A stretch of 58,230 nucleotides of DNA from Gammaproteobacteria bacterium (GCA_030427065.1 JAUHWU010000004.1:1-58230); one strand, 5' to 3'. Counted from the first letter of the stretch, positions 1 to 10,037 are shown. The notes: generated by a model not told the origin, from the letters alone. Made by a program: numbers and translations.

Positions 1-263
1 AGTCGCTGAATCCCAATACTGCTATTGTCCTGGTGGAAAACGGAGTACTGGATTTCACCTCCGATATGCGTGGCTGGTTGTTCTGTCTCGCCTTTGCCAG
101 CATTGGTCTGTCGGGTAATTTTCGAGAACTTAAATCCCAGTTCCATGGCGGTAAACCACTGATTCTTTATGTGTGCGGGCAAACCCTTAATCTAGGCCTG
201 ACCCTGTTAATGGCCTGGCTGATGTTTTACAAGGTGTTTCCAGAGATTACCAACAGTCTGTGA
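1..263 (+). CDS. YeiH/UPF0324-family membrane transporter, C-terminal end (partial)
   Basis: The reading frame is already open at the window edge (codons from base 3) and ends at TGA 261-263, so only the last 87 or so residues are present. They contain two hydrophobic segments separated by a short polar stretch with GLSGNFREL and a following GGKPLILY, which resembles the C-terminus of the UPF0324/YeiH family of putative anion (sulfate) exporters. The family is predicted to be an inner membrane protein with about ten helices. Its stop overlaps the start of the next small gene (TGATG), suggesting translational coupling. The transported substrate cannot be told from this fragment. Confidence 0.55.
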   Translation, partial: SLNPNTAIVLVENGVLDFTSDMRGWLFCLAFASIGLSGNFRELKSQFHGGKPLILYVCGQTLNLGLTLLMAWLMFYKVFPEITNSL

Positions 264-475
264 TGAAAAACGATGCTCTTAAAACTCTGGCATTTATTGC
301 AGCACTGATAATGCTTCAGCAGCTTATTGCTTACGGCAATAATAATTTTCATCATTTGCAGGCACAGTCATCCATTATTAGAACCAATGACATTGATCCC
401 TCGGCACTGTTTTATATGGAAAGCAAGCTGGCGCTGTCTGCTGAAAAGACAGTGCGGGAATCCATTAATGAGTAG
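263..475 (+). CDS. small hypothetical membrane-anchored or secreted protein
   Basis: This encodes 70 residues from ATG 263, which overlaps the upstream stop. The N-terminus is charged (MKNDALK) and is followed by a hydrophobic stretch (TLAFIAALIMLQQLIAY), which could be an uncleaved anchor or a signal peptide. The remaining 45 residues are polar and have no cysteines. I do not recognise a family. The overlap with the transporter gene upstream and the 27-nt gap to the PepSY gene downstream suggest one transcript for all three. Confidence 0.5.
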   Translation: MKNDALKTLAFIAALIMLQQLIAYGNNNFHHLQAQSSIIRTNDIDPSALFYMESKLALSAEKTVRESINE

Positions 476-502
476 TGCCGGTCGCAGAGCCATGAGTCAG
501 CA

Positions 503-1396
503 ATGAATAACTGGCAACGCTGGGTTCAGGCTCCCAATACCACTTCGTTTCGGCGTGCTCTGTTCCAGATCCATTTATGGTTAGGCATCGCGCTGGGTTC
601 GTATATTCTGCTCATCAGCGTCAGTGGCTCGGCAGTAGTACTCAGACCCCAGTTCAGTCGCTGGTTTATTGCCAGCGAAGTCCCTTCAGAAACAGGAGAA
701 GCACTTGCTGGCAGCGCCCTGGAAGCCAGGGTCGCTGACGTTTACCGGGACTATCGCATCATCAATATTGTTGCTCCGACCCGCCCCGGGCGCGCTACCT
801 ATGTGGTGCTGGAACGGGGTGGTGAGGAATCCTCACGTTATTTTGATCACTATAGCGGCCTGGATCTGGGCGATACCTATCCCTGGCAGGCACGCACAGT
901 GGAATGGCTTACACGCCTGCATGATGATCTGTTAATGGAGCGTGCAACCGGTCGCAAGGTGAATGCTGCTGGTGGTATGGTGCTGCTGTTGATGGTGATT
1001 ACCGGCGTGGTCATCTGGTGGCAGGGGCGGCGGCGCTGGAGAGACGGCTTGCTGGTCAAACGTAGCAGTCCTCACAGTATGCTGTGGCAATTGCACAGTG
1101 TTCTTGGTTTCTGGTCTCTATTGCTTCTTTTTATCTGGGGCATAACAGCGATCTATTTTGCTTTTCCCCAGCCCTTTGATTTTATTATCAATGCCATGGA
1201 CAGTGATCTGGAAGATTTTGATCGCCCTGACAGCTGGCTATTGTTTCTGATTGACATGCATTTTGGGCGGTTCCGCGGCTCCTGGCCGGTATTGCCCTAT
1301 ATCTGGGTTGTACTCGGATTGCTGCCGGCATTTATGTACATCAGCGGGTTTATCGTCTGGTACCGTCGGGTGATAAAAAAATACCAGCGCTATTAA
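503..1396 (+). CDS. PepSY-associated TM helix protein (297 aa)
   Basis: This is an inner-membrane protein of the PepSY-associated transmembrane family. It starts with a short cytoplasmic segment and the typical H-x-W-x-G first helix (IHLWLGIALGSYILL, residues 23-37). A periplasmic stretch with a PepSY-like fold and the HDDLLMERATGR segment (about 139-150) follows, then further helices at about 158-172, 196-215 and 264-285. His residues near membrane boundaries (LHSVLGFW) are typical of the family. Such proteins are often found beside TonB-dependent siderophore receptors and are linked to ferric reduction or metal handling, but no receptor lies in this window. It lies convergent to the broken gene that ends at 1400. 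Confidence 0.75.
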   Translation: MNNWQRWVQAPNTTSFRRALFQIHLWLGIALGSYILLISVSGSAVVLRPQFSRWFIASEVPSETGEALAGSALEARVADVYRDYRIINIVAPTRPGRATYVVLERGGEESSRYFDHYSGLDLGDTYPWQARTVEWLTRLHDDLLMERATGRKVNAAGGMVLLLMVITGVVIWWQGRRRWRDGLLVKRSSPHSMLWQLHSVLGFWSLLLLFIWGITAIYFAFPQPFDFIINAMDSDLEDFDRPDSWLLFLIDMHFGRFRGSWPVLPYIWVVLGLLPAFMYISGFIVWYRRVIKKYQRY

Positions 1397-1399
1397 TAG

Positions 1400-1981
1400 T
1401 TACTGGCATGATTGATTGAGTAACAGGCGCTTGAGGTTTTCCGAGACCGGCTCAATGCCAATCCAGTTATACAGCAGGGTGGTAATCAGGGTGGAGTTAT
1501 TGCGCTCTATCACCCTTTCATTATTAAGTGATACCCGTGTTCCCAGTTCGGGGTGATAAGTGAATATCACGATATCCCCGGTGCTTATCTGATCGTAAAG
1601 ATTGAGCACGGTTTCTAACATTTCCCGATTCATCTCTTCCTGCAGGGGCTCGCGCCAGAGTTCGGGTAATTCCTCGGGTAACTCATTGTCATAGAGTACT
1701 TTCAGCCGGATTGCCTTGGCGCTTGAGTCAGACATGATTTTGTCCACATCAGAGGTGGCTTCTTCAAGGTAGATAGCAACCAGATATAAACTGTTCCAGA
1801 GCATTTCCCTTTTTCCACATCCTGTGAGTACCAGAGTGTCGTCACCAAGCATTTAGGTATCTGGAATGCGCTGTCCCTGGATTTCAGCTGCCAGAGTTAC
1901 CTGTTGCAAAGAAAAAATACCCAGAAATGCAAGGGCAGGGGCAAGGCGCAAACCAGAAAAGTAGTGGAGGAACTTGGTCAT
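1400..1981 (-). pseudogene. chalcone-isomerase-like periplasmic protein interrupted by an in-frame stop
   Basis: The open part (1400-1852, 150 aa) begins LGDDTLVLTGCGKR and continues through NSLYLVAIYLEE, as in bacterial chalcone-isomerase-like proteins (Chalcone_3 type), but it lacks the expected leader. Directly upstream in the same frame, ATG 1979-1981 opens 42 codons that read as a signal peptide (MTKFLHYFSGLRLAPALAF, cleavage near TLAAE). They lead into the family's usual mature start (IQGQRIPDT) and then stop at TAA 1853-1855, immediately followed by ATG. The two pieces align end to end with an intact family member, so a single base change to a stop is the simplest explanation. Reinitiation at the adjacent ATG could still give a cytosolic product. 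A sequencing error is also possible. Confidence 0.7.
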
Positions 1982-2142
1982 TGTAGTTTTATCTTATCTG
2001 GCGATTTTTTATAACCGGGGAGGCTTATAGTAAATCAATACACTATTCGTTTGTATGCAGTAGATGAATTTCGCTACACTCAATAATCTGGATAGCCGCT
2101 TTGTCACTTATCACTTTTTCACACCGGGGGGGGAGAGAAGGT

Positions 2143-3747
2143 ATGAGGGCGTTTAAAACCCTGCTTGTTCTCAGCCACCGTTATATCGGTATACCACTGA
2201 GTTTTCTTTTTGTGGTGTGGTTTCTGTCCGCCTTTGTCATGATTTACGCAGGCGGTATGCCGCGTATCACCAATGAAATGCGCATTGAAGGAGGCAGTTC
2301 CCTTAACTTCGAAGACATGGCCATTACTCCCTGGCAAGCGGTTGGTCTGCTTGGCTATTCCCCTTATGAGGCACGCCTGCGGACGCTGTTGGGCAGGCCG
2401 GTGTACGAATTCCCGGAACCGCGTTTCCCCAGTACCTTTATCTGGGCAGACAATGGCGAGTTTCTTGCCGACCTGAGCCAGGAACAGGGCGCACAAATCG
2501 CCAGTGATTTTCTCGATATTCCGCTTGAATTGTTTACTTTTGAAGGCCTGGTGACCCGGCCCGATCAGTGGACTATTGCCATTCCCAATGAGCTGCCGCT
2601 GTATAAATACAGCGTGGCGGATGACTATGCCACGCAAGCCTATGTGTCACCCGCCAGAGCCCAGGTTGCTGTCTACACCACGCGCCAGAGTCGTCTGCTG
2701 GCATGGCTTGGCACCATTCCCCACTGGTTTTATTTTGCTGACCTGCGTGCCAATCAGCCGCTGTGGTATGACATTGTGGTGTGGACTTCCGGCATCGGTT
2801 GCGTACTGGCCTTGCTTGGTCTGGTCATGAGTTTTACCCAGTGGCGTAAAGTCAAACCGTTCAGGTTAAGCAAGGCAATCCCCTATCGGGGCCTAATGCG
2901 CTGGCATTATATTCTGGGCACGATTTTTGGCGTTTTTGTGTTGACCTGGTGTTTTAGCGGCATGCTTTCCATGGAGCCCTTTGCCTGGTCTGATGCCCGT
3001 GGGTTAAGTGTTGATGAGGGAGTCTTCCAGGAAGGGCTTCTGGATATGACAGCGTTTCCGGCCTTTGACCCGGGCCAGTGGCAAACCCTGGCACAGGCAA
3101 ATGGCGTGCAGCGCGATATCAAGGAAGTGGAATTCCGCTGGATTGGCGCTGCGCCTTATTATCTTGCTCTGTACAGTGAGAGCACTGGACTGGAAATGGA
3201 TAAGCGTGATCGTTTGCATCAACCCTACAACATAATAGGACAACTGGATTCCAATAGTTTGCTGATCGAAGCCGACGGTTTTCGTCTCAGTGAGCGTTTC
3301 GCCACGGAACAACTGGTGAGCAAGCTGGATGAAAGTATTGAAGACGCGCAGGTCACTGATTACGCCCTGCTGACTGACTATGATGACTATTATTATTCCC
3401 GCAACAACCAGTTACCGCTACCGGTGTTGCGCATTAAATTTAATGACCCGGCGCAAAGCTGGATTTATGTGGATCCCCACAAAAGTGAGCTGCTGAGCCT
3501 GATTCATCGCAATAGCAGAATAGAGCGCTGGCTCTACAGTGGTCTGCACAGTCTGGATTTTGCTTTCTGGTATCACCAGCGGCCGCTATGGGATCTCGGT
3601 GTTCTGATTCTTCTGGCGGGCGGGCTTGGTGTCAGTGTTATCGGGCTCTATTGTGGCTTGAAACGATTAAAAAATGACGTGATGTTTATACTGAAAAAAA
3701 TAATTCGAAAACAAAAAGCTAACGAGGTGACAGGTGTTTCACATTAA
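2143..3747 (+). CDS. PepSY domain-containing membrane protein (534 aa)
   Basis: This is a larger member of the PepSY/PepSY-TM group. The first helix (residues about 14-37, IGIPLSFLFVVWFLSAFVM) is followed by a long periplasmic region, a helix pair in the middle (about 220-245 and 265-292, with the HYILGTIFGVFVLTWCFSGM segment), a second periplasmic region, and a last helix near 485-510. An HSLDF-type segment precedes the last helix. I chose ATG 2143 over an upstream TTG because a purine-rich ribosome site (GGGAGAGAAGG) lies just before it. Its 3' end overlaps the PQQ dehydrogenase gene by 14 nt, so the two are probably co-translated. It may supply a redox or metal function to that enzyme, but this is inference. 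Confidence 0.75.
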   Translation: MRAFKTLLVLSHRYIGIPLSFLFVVWFLSAFVMIYAGGMPRITNEMRIEGGSSLNFEDMAITPWQAVGLLGYSPYEARLRTLLGRPVYEFPEPRFPSTFIWADNGEFLADLSQEQGAQIASDFLDIPLELFTFEGLVTRPDQWTIAIPNELPLYKYSVADDYATQAYVSPARAQVAVYTTRQSRLLAWLGTIPHWFYFADLRANQPLWYDIVVWTSGIGCVLALLGLVMSFTQWRKVKPFRLSKAIPYRGLMRWHYILGTIFGVFVLTWCFSGMLSMEPFAWSDARGLSVDEGVFQEGLLDMTAFPAFDPGQWQTLAQANGVQRDIKEVEFRWIGAAPYYLALYSESTGLEMDKRDRLHQPYNIIGQLDSNSLLIEADGFRLSERFATEQLVSKLDESIEDAQVTDYALLTDYDDYYYSRNNQLPLPVLRIKFNDPAQSWIYVDPHKSELLSLIHRNSRIERWLYSGLHSLDFAFWYHQRPLWDLGVLILLAGGLGVSVIGLYCGLKRLKNDVMFILKKIIRKQKANEVTGVSH

Positions 3748-4927
3748 AAAACTGGTTTCAATTCTGGTCTTGCTGGCCGCTTCAGGGGCGTTGCTGGCTC
3801 AGCCCTTTACCCTTGGTGATGGGCCCTGGTATTACGATACCTGGTCGCCCGCAGGAAAAATCAAGGTATCCATTGTCGCGCGTGGTATTGCGAATCCCTG
3901 GGGCATGGCATTTCTGCCCAATGGCAATATTCTGATTGCCGAGAAGGCCGGGCAATTCAGGATTGTCAGGAATGGAAAACTTGATCCAGAAATTGTCAGT
4001 GGCGCTCCAGAAGTACAGGTAGCCTCCGGTGGTGGTCTGATGGATGTAGTTTTGCATCCGGATTTTGCCAGCAATCGGCTGGTGTATTTTACCTATGTAA
4101 AAAATGCGCCACCCCCCGCAGGGGCTGATTATTATGCCACCACAGCAATGGCAAGGGGGCGCCTGAACCAGGCTGAAACTGCGCTTGAAGAGGTTGAGGA
4201 TGTCTTTGTTGCAGATGCCTGGAGCACAACTGCCGGTGGCCATGGTTCACGCCTGCGCTTTGCACCTGATGGCACAATTTTCATGTCTTCTCCGTTTCGA
4301 CGAGATTTTGAAAATCCCCAGAACCCGATGAGTGATATCAGTAAATTATTACGACTTAATGATGATGGCTCCATTCCGTCAAACAATCCCTTTGTCGGCA
4401 GGGAGGGCTATCTGCCGGAGATCTGGAGTATTGGTCATCGCGCTATGGAAGGCATTGATTTTCACCCTGTCACTGGAGAGCTTTGGGCCAGCGAACACGG
4501 CCCCCAGGGTGGCGATGAAGTGAATATTATTCAGCCGGGAAAAAATTATGGCTGGCCACTGGTCAGTTATGGCCGGGACTATGATGGCAGTCGCGTTTCC
4601 CAGCAACCCTGGCTCGAAGATATGGTGCAGCCGGAAATTTTCTGGGTTCCTTCTATTGCCACTTCCGGCTTGATGTTTTACACCGGTGAGCGTTTTCCCC
4701 AATGGCACAATGATTTGTTTGTTGGCGCCTTGATGACGGCCCGCATGCCGGGAACAGGACATGTGGAACGTATCAACTTTAATGAGTTTGGAGAACAGAG
4801 GAGGGAATGGCTGCTGTCTGATCTGAAACAACGCATTCGTGATGTTCAGCAAGGGCCTGATGGCTTGATTTATGTCCTTACTGAGGAAACTGATGGCGCG
4901 TTACTGGTTATAGAGCCTGTTGAATAA
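3734..4927 (+). CDS. PQQ-dependent aldose sugar dehydrogenase, secreted (397 aa)
   Basis: The family is a six-bladed beta-propeller that oxidises aldoses at C1 in the periplasm using pyrroloquinoline quinone. The product starts at GTG 3734 with a signal peptide (MFHIKKLVSILVLLAASG, cleavage near LLAQ). Family hallmarks are visible: IANPWGMAFLPNGNILIAEK near residue 52, the GGHGSRLRFAPDG segment near 167, and HGPQGGDEVNIIQPGKNYGW near 255, which holds metal- and PQQ-binding residues. The length fits the YliI/soluble glucose dehydrogenase group. No PQQ biosynthesis genes are in the window, so the cofactor must be made elsewhere or taken up. The start lies inside the 3' end of the PepSY gene. 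Confidence 0.85.
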   Translation: MFHIKKLVSILVLLAASGALLAQPFTLGDGPWYYDTWSPAGKIKVSIVARGIANPWGMAFLPNGNILIAEKAGQFRIVRNGKLDPEIVSGAPEVQVASGGGLMDVVLHPDFASNRLVYFTYVKNAPPPAGADYYATTAMARGRLNQAETALEEVEDVFVADAWSTTAGGHGSRLRFAPDGTIFMSSPFRRDFENPQNPMSDISKLLRLNDDGSIPSNNPFVGREGYLPEIWSIGHRAMEGIDFHPVTGELWASEHGPQGGDEVNIIQPGKNYGWPLVSYGRDYDGSRVSQQPWLEDMVQPEIFWVPSIATSGLMFYTGERFPQWHNDLFVGALMTARMPGTGHVERINFNEFGEQRREWLLSDLKQRIRDVQQGPDGLIYVLTEETDGALLVIEPVE

Positions 4928-4981
4928 AGCCCGGGCCCTGATCTTCAATTTTGAAAAACCCAAGGCTGATGTTTTCCGGCA

Positions 4982-5932
4982 CTACTCGACAGTCTGTATG
5001 TCCAGTTGCAGGAGTTCGGCGATATGCCCGATATCTCCGGTATAGAAAGCTGCCATGACTTCCAGTTGCAGCTGCTTAATATTGCCATTGTATTGTGGCC
5101 TGATACTTATCTGCAGTGTTTTTTCTCCGGTCATAAATTCAGCAAAATTGCCCAGCAAATCCTGGGCCAGTGCCTGCATTTGCGGAGGCACAAACAGGGC
5201 GGCTGCCTGTAGCTGTTCCAAAAGTTGCTGTCGGTATTCATCGCCGCTTGTCCCCAATGCCGTTCCCTGCAACGCCGATATTTCCGCGACCATGCCATCA
5301 TCTCTCAAGGCTATCAAGGCAGCAGGGATATCGGCATTTTGTAACATCATTGAAACGCTGGTTGGAGAATTTACATTGTCAGGGGTATTTTCATTCATCC
5401 CTTCCATTGGCAGATTTAATATCTGTGCTTCAGCGCTAAGGAAAAATGAGCCGGGAAGCGCAAGGTCTGCCTCTATATCCATGCGGTTGTTAGCTTCAGG
5501 TTGATAGTTATAGCGATAGTTCATGGTCAGCGGCAACAGATCTCCATCCATCATGCTGGCAATATAATTATTCAGTAAATTATTCAGACCATTACCGAAG
5601 CTGGGTGCTGCTGCAGGAAAGCGCAGACCCTGTGCTAACAGGTGAAGGTGGTGGGGGACAGGGTTAAAGTAATCAAATTCGCTTATTCGGATATTTTCCA
5701 GAATGTATTCTTTGAGATTACTGTCCATGACATAAAGGTTTTCCAGCGTGATTTCACCATTGAATTGCAGTGCAACCGAGTCATAGGTGATTTCCTGGTA
5801 ATCACCACTGGCGATTAATTCCTCAACTCTCAGATCAACCACGGTTTTTAATCGGTAATTTGCAAAAAAATAGACAGCACCAAGGATGATAATCAGAGCG
5901 CCGGGGATAATAAGCAGGAGTTTTTTGGCCAT
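4982..5932 (-). CDS. membrane-anchored protein of unknown function (316 aa)
   Basis: I do not recognise this family. The N-terminus has a short basic start and one hydrophobic helix (MAKKLLLIIPGALIIILGAV), which suggests an inner-membrane anchor. The rest is a soluble, probably periplasmic domain of about 290 residues, rich in alternating hydrophobic and polar residues (LQFNGEITLENLYVMD, then LTMNYRYNYQPEAN), as in beta-rich AsmA- or DUF945-like proteins. There are no cysteines or obvious catalytic motifs. The gene stands alone and is convergent with the sugar dehydrogenase, 54 nt away. Confidence 0.6.
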   Translation of the reverse strand: MAKKLLLIIPGALIIILGAVYFFANYRLKTVVDLRVEELIASGDYQEITYDSVALQFNGEITLENLYVMDSNLKEYILENIRISEFDYFNPVPHHLHLLAQGLRFPAAAPSFGNGLNNLLNNYIASMMDGDLLPLTMNYRYNYQPEANNRMDIEADLALPGSFFLSAEAQILNLPMEGMNENTPDNVNSPTSVSMMLQNADIPAALIALRDDGMVAEISALQGTALGTSGDEYRQQLLEQLQAAALFVPPQMQALAQDLLGNFAEFMTGEKTLQISIRPQYNGNIKQLQLEVMAAFYTGDIGHIAELLQLDIQTVE

Positions 5933-6176
5933 ATTTTTGGTTCAGATGACAGATATGAATGATAAAAAAGTCGACATGGAGACTGCAGCACAAGATAGGG
6001 GGGAGTGAGGAGATTGTCCAAGGAATTAGTACAATATCGGTAATTTTATGCTCAATACGGTATTTTTTTGTTAAGCAGCAAGCACATTGGACGAGATCCG
6101 GATTAGCAGGAACCCTGGCATGGATGCTGATAAACTTAAATTGCAGCCCAGTGTATAGACCAGGAATGATCAGACC

Positions 6177-6617
6177 ATGAAAATTCAATTACAAAGCATT
6201 GCCAAAAGTAAAACCGATGACGGTGCCAGGGAGGAAGTGTTTGCCGCACAAGTGACCATTAATGATGGGCTTCAGGGTGACAAGTCTGACCTGCTTGGAG
6301 AGGGTGAGGTGGCAGTGCTCAGCAAGGAGTCATGGGTAAAGGTTTGTCATGAAGCAGGACTGGAATTGCCCTGGCTGGATCACGGCTCCAGTTTGTTAAT
6401 CAAGGGTTTTGAATTTTTACCAACAGACCTTGGCAGAACGCTACAGATTGGCGAGGCTGAATTTGAGATTCACAGGGAAATGGCTCCCCATGACAGGCTG
6501 GAAAAAAAGGCTCCGGAATTGTTCAGGGCGCTGCAGCTGGGCTACCGCGGTGGTGTGGTGTGCAAGGTGCTACGCAGCGGCAGTATCCAGAGCGGAGATG
6601 ATGTCATTATCGGATAA
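6177..6617 (+). CDS. diverged MOSC-domain protein (146 aa)
   Basis: The layout matches small MOSC proteins, the family that handles molybdenum cofactor sulfur. There is an early G-L-Q-G-D (GLQGDKSDL, about residues 32-40), a middle segment LLIKGFEFLPTDLGRTLQIG (about 70-90), and a late RGGVVCKVLRSGSIQSGD (about 123-140). Where the family has a conserved Pro-Cys pair (P-C-x-R), this protein has APHDRL, so the usual cysteine appears to be replaced by histidine. It is therefore a MOSC fold whose cofactor chemistry may be altered. It starts at ATG 6177 and is convergent with ispB, with only 10 nt between the stops. Confidence 0.65.
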   Translation: MKIQLQSIAKSKTDDGAREEVFAAQVTINDGLQGDKSDLLGEGEVAVLSKESWVKVCHEAGLELPWLDHGSSLLIKGFEFLPTDLGRTLQIGEAEFEIHREMAPHDRLEKKAPELFRALQLGYRGGVVCKVLRSGSIQSGDDVIIG

Positions 6618-6627
6618 ATAAAATCCG

Positions 6628-7593
6628 CTAGTTATCCCGATTCAGTGCAGCCTCGGCCACCTGCTTCAGAGCATCCCGGTATTTATTATCCGGCAGGCAG
6701 TTCAAACAGTTCATGGCGATATCTATAGCTTCACGCGCTTTGGCGCGGGTGTAATCAAGAGCGCCAGAGCGAACCACTGCCTCGATTATTGCCTCCAGAT
6801 GCTCGCGTCCTCCGGTCTTGATGGCTTCCTCAATCAGTTTGCTTTCCTTTTCCGAGCCATACTGCATGGCATAAATCAGCGGCAGGGTGGGTTTTCCTTC
6901 GGCCAGGTCGTCACCAATATTCTTTCCCATGGCTTCGCTGGAGCCGGAGAAATCCAGTACATCGTCCACCAGCTGGAAAGCAATGCCCACCTGCAGTCCA
7001 AACTGATGTAACTGCCCGGTAATCGACTCACTGGCACCGGAGAGGATTCCGGCTGTCTTGCAGGCGGCGGCAAATAATATGGCGGTTTTATTGTGAATCA
7101 CCTGCATATAGTCTGCTTCAGTTGCCTGGGGATTGTGCTGGTTCACCAGTTGCAGGACTTCCCCCTCGGAAATTTTATTGGTGGTACTGGCCATGACATC
7201 CATGATCTGCATATTGCCAATACCTACCAGCAGCTCAAAGGCACGTGAGTAAATGAAATCCCCTACCAGTACACTGGAAGGGTTATCCCAGCGCGTATTG
7301 GCGGTGGGGCGTCCCCTGCGCATTTCAGACATATCAACCACGTCATCATGCAGTAATGTTGCGGTATGGAGAAATTCTATGACGGTGGCCAGCTCGATAT
7401 GGTCTTTTCCGCTGTAGCCAAGGTTCTTGCTGCACAACAATACCAGTACCGGACGCATGCGCTTGCCACCGGCCTCGATAATGTAATGCCCGATGCTTTC
7501 GATCAGTGGGACGTCTGAATGAAGTTGCGCTACAACCGTCTTATTAAGCGCAGTAAAATCATCAGCAACGATTTGTTGAATTCGTGAAGCCAT
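6628..7593 (-). CDS. ispB: octaprenyl diphosphate synthase (IspB)
   Basis: This is a trans-polyprenyl diphosphate synthase that makes the side chain of ubiquinone. Both aspartate-rich motifs are present: DDVVDMSEMRRGR (first, DDxxD) and DDVLD in FQLVDDVLDFSG (second). GGKRMRP near the N-terminus is the usual allylic-substrate site. I prefer the ATG at 7593 (MASRIQQ), which gives about 321 residues, close to the Escherichia coli length. An in-frame start at 7647 would add 18 residues that do not look like the family. It is divergent from rplU, as in many gammaproteobacteria. Confidence 0.93.
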   Translation of the reverse strand: MASRIQQIVADDFTALNKTVVAQLHSDVPLIESIGHYIIEAGGKRMRPVLVLLCSKNLGYSGKDHIELATVIEFLHTATLLHDDVVDMSEMRRGRPTANTRWDNPSSVLVGDFIYSRAFELLVGIGNMQIMDVMASTTNKISEGEVLQLVNQHNPQATEADYMQVIHNKTAILFAAACKTAGILSGASESITGQLHQFGLQVGIAFQLVDDVLDFSGSSEAMGKNIGDDLAEGKPTLPLIYAMQYGSEKESKLIEEAIKTGGREHLEAIIEAVVRSGALDYTRAKAREAIDIAMNCLNCLPDNKYRDALKQVAEAALNRDN

Positions 7594-8007
7594 AGTCTGC
7601 TCTGAAAAAGTGTTTCGCATGCTAGTTTTGGGGATGGTTAAAGTCAAGGATTACGGGCTTTTCAGGCATAATCCTGATTCCGGCAACGGAGGCGCCGGTA
7701 AAGCTAAAAAATCCCCTGATAATGTTGCGAAAGCGGGGTTGTTCCCGTACAATTCCCGCCCTCGTAATGACCGGCCAAAGCCTGACTGCATTTACGCGCA
7801 ATATTAACACCTCGTTACTGGCGGGTCCTGTTGGATGGTAGTAGGGATAACCAGCGCTGATCGTTAGCTGGAACAGCTGACTGGTGTTGAGAAAATGCAG
7901 GCTTGGATCTTCGTGATTAAAAGAAAACCGGGTTTACACAGGCAGGTCAGTTAATTCTGGTTCAAAAGAACAATATCTGAATAGCAATAGCGCTATTGGA
8001 GCAAAAT
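7594..8007. other. intergenic region between ispB and rplU
   Basis: These 414 bases between divergent genes must hold the promoters of both ispB and the rplU-rpmA operon. The short open frames here on both strands overlap each other and have no ribosome site or recognisable product, so I read no gene. Apart from the palindrome at 7985-7998, I see no clear regulatory structure. Confidence 0.6.
7985..7998 (+). promoter_or_regulatory. perfect palindrome touching the rplU ribosome site
   Basis: CAATAGCGCTATTG is a perfect 14-base palindrome. Its last base is the first G of the rplU Shine-Dalgarno sequence (GGAG, 7998-8001; ATG at 8008). As RNA it could pair between two transcripts, or locally with the preceding AATAG, and so affect access to the ribosome site. 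As DNA it could bind a dimeric regulator. Function is inference only. Confidence 0.35.
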
Positions 8008-8424
8008 ATGTACGCGGTAATTGAAAGTGGCGGCAAGCAGCACCGGGTTTCAGAAGGTGAAGTGCTGAAGCTTGAAAAAATCGAAGCCAGTACTGGTGAT
8101 ACAGTAAGCTTTGACAAGGTCCTGATGGTAGGCGAAGGTGCTGATGTAAAGATTGGTACGCCCTATGTTGAGGGTAATGTCACTGCTGAAGTTATCAGTC
8201 ATGGGCGCGGTGAGAAAGTCACTATTATCAAGTTTCATCGTCGCAAGCATCACAAAAAGCAGATGGGACATCGCCAGTGGTTTACTGAAGTAAAGATCAC
8301 CGGGATTTCATCAGGCGAGAAAGCAGCTCCAAAGAAAGAAGCAGCTCCCAAAAAGGAAGCGGCTCCCAAAAAGGAAGGAGCCCCAAAAGCCAAGGCAAAA
8401 GCAAAAGCTGAAAAGAAAGATTGA
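8008..8424 (+). CDS. rplU: 50S ribosomal protein L21 with a long Lys/Ala/Pro tail
   Basis: L21 binds 23S rRNA in the large subunit. The product starts [14 protein letters not shown], the family signature, and contains the basic block [15 protein letters not shown] typical of the C-terminal half. The GGAG ribosome site is 6 nt upstream of ATG 8008. The normal protein is about 103 residues; this one is 138. The extra 35 residues are a low-complexity tail made of KKEAAP units followed by AKAKAKA and ending KKD. Such tails occur in some bacterial ribosomal proteins and are probably disordered and RNA-binding. It forms an operon with rpmA, 62 nt downstream. Confidence 0.95.
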   Translation: MYAVIESGGKQHRVSEGEVLKLEKIEASTGDTVSFDKVLMVGEGADVKIGTPYVEGNVTAEVISHGRGEKVTIIKFHRRKHHKKQMGHRQWFTEVKITGISSGEKAAPKKEAAPKKEAAPKKEGAPKAKAKAKAEKKD

Positions 8425-8486
8425 TTCGGCAACACACGAAGCTGAATAAAGCTTATTAATGAATTATAGGTTTAAAGGAGTGCATC

Positions 8487-8750
8487 ATGGCTCATAAGAA
8501 AGCAGGCGGTAGTACTAATAACGGTAGAGATTCCAATTCCAAGCGACTTGGCGTCAAGCGTTTTGGTGGTGAACAGGTTCTTGCTGGTAATATAATCGTG
8601 CGTCAGCGTGGCACTCATTTCCATCCTGGTACTAATATGGGGTGTGGCAAGGATCATACGCTGTTTGCAAAAGCTGATGGTGTGGTAAGGTTTGAGGTCA
8701 AAGGCCCGAAAAACCGACGTTTCGTCAGCATCGAGACAGCGACAGCCTGA
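8487..8750 (+). CDS. rpmA: 50S ribosomal protein L27
   Basis: The product has 87 residues and starts [16 protein letters not shown], which matches L27 closely. The flexible N-terminus of L27 reaches the peptidyl transferase centre. The [18 protein letters not shown] segment is the other family signature. There is no N-terminal extension of the Firmicute type that needs proteolytic trimming. A ribosome site (AAAGGAG) lies upstream of ATG 8487, and the terminator at 8782-8807 follows the gene. Confidence 0.97.
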   Translation: MAHKKAGGSTNNGRDSNSKRLGVKRFGGEQVLAGNIIVRQRGTHFHPGTNMGCGKDHTLFAKADGVVRFEVKGPKNRRFVSIETATA

Positions 8751-8781
8751 TCCTTAAAAAGCTAAGTTAGAATTGAGAAAG

Positions 8782-10035
<1,254 letters not shown>

Positions 10036-10037
10036 AG

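Noticed and set aside
5835-6188. Frames on both strands between the 4982 gene and the MOSC gene
   Set aside because: They overlap each other and run into the anchored-protein gene in the wrong frame, with no family character.
7622-7810. Minus-strand frame of 62 aa upstream of ispB
   Set aside because: No ribosome site or recognisable product; it overlaps the divergent promoter region and another frame on the opposite strand.
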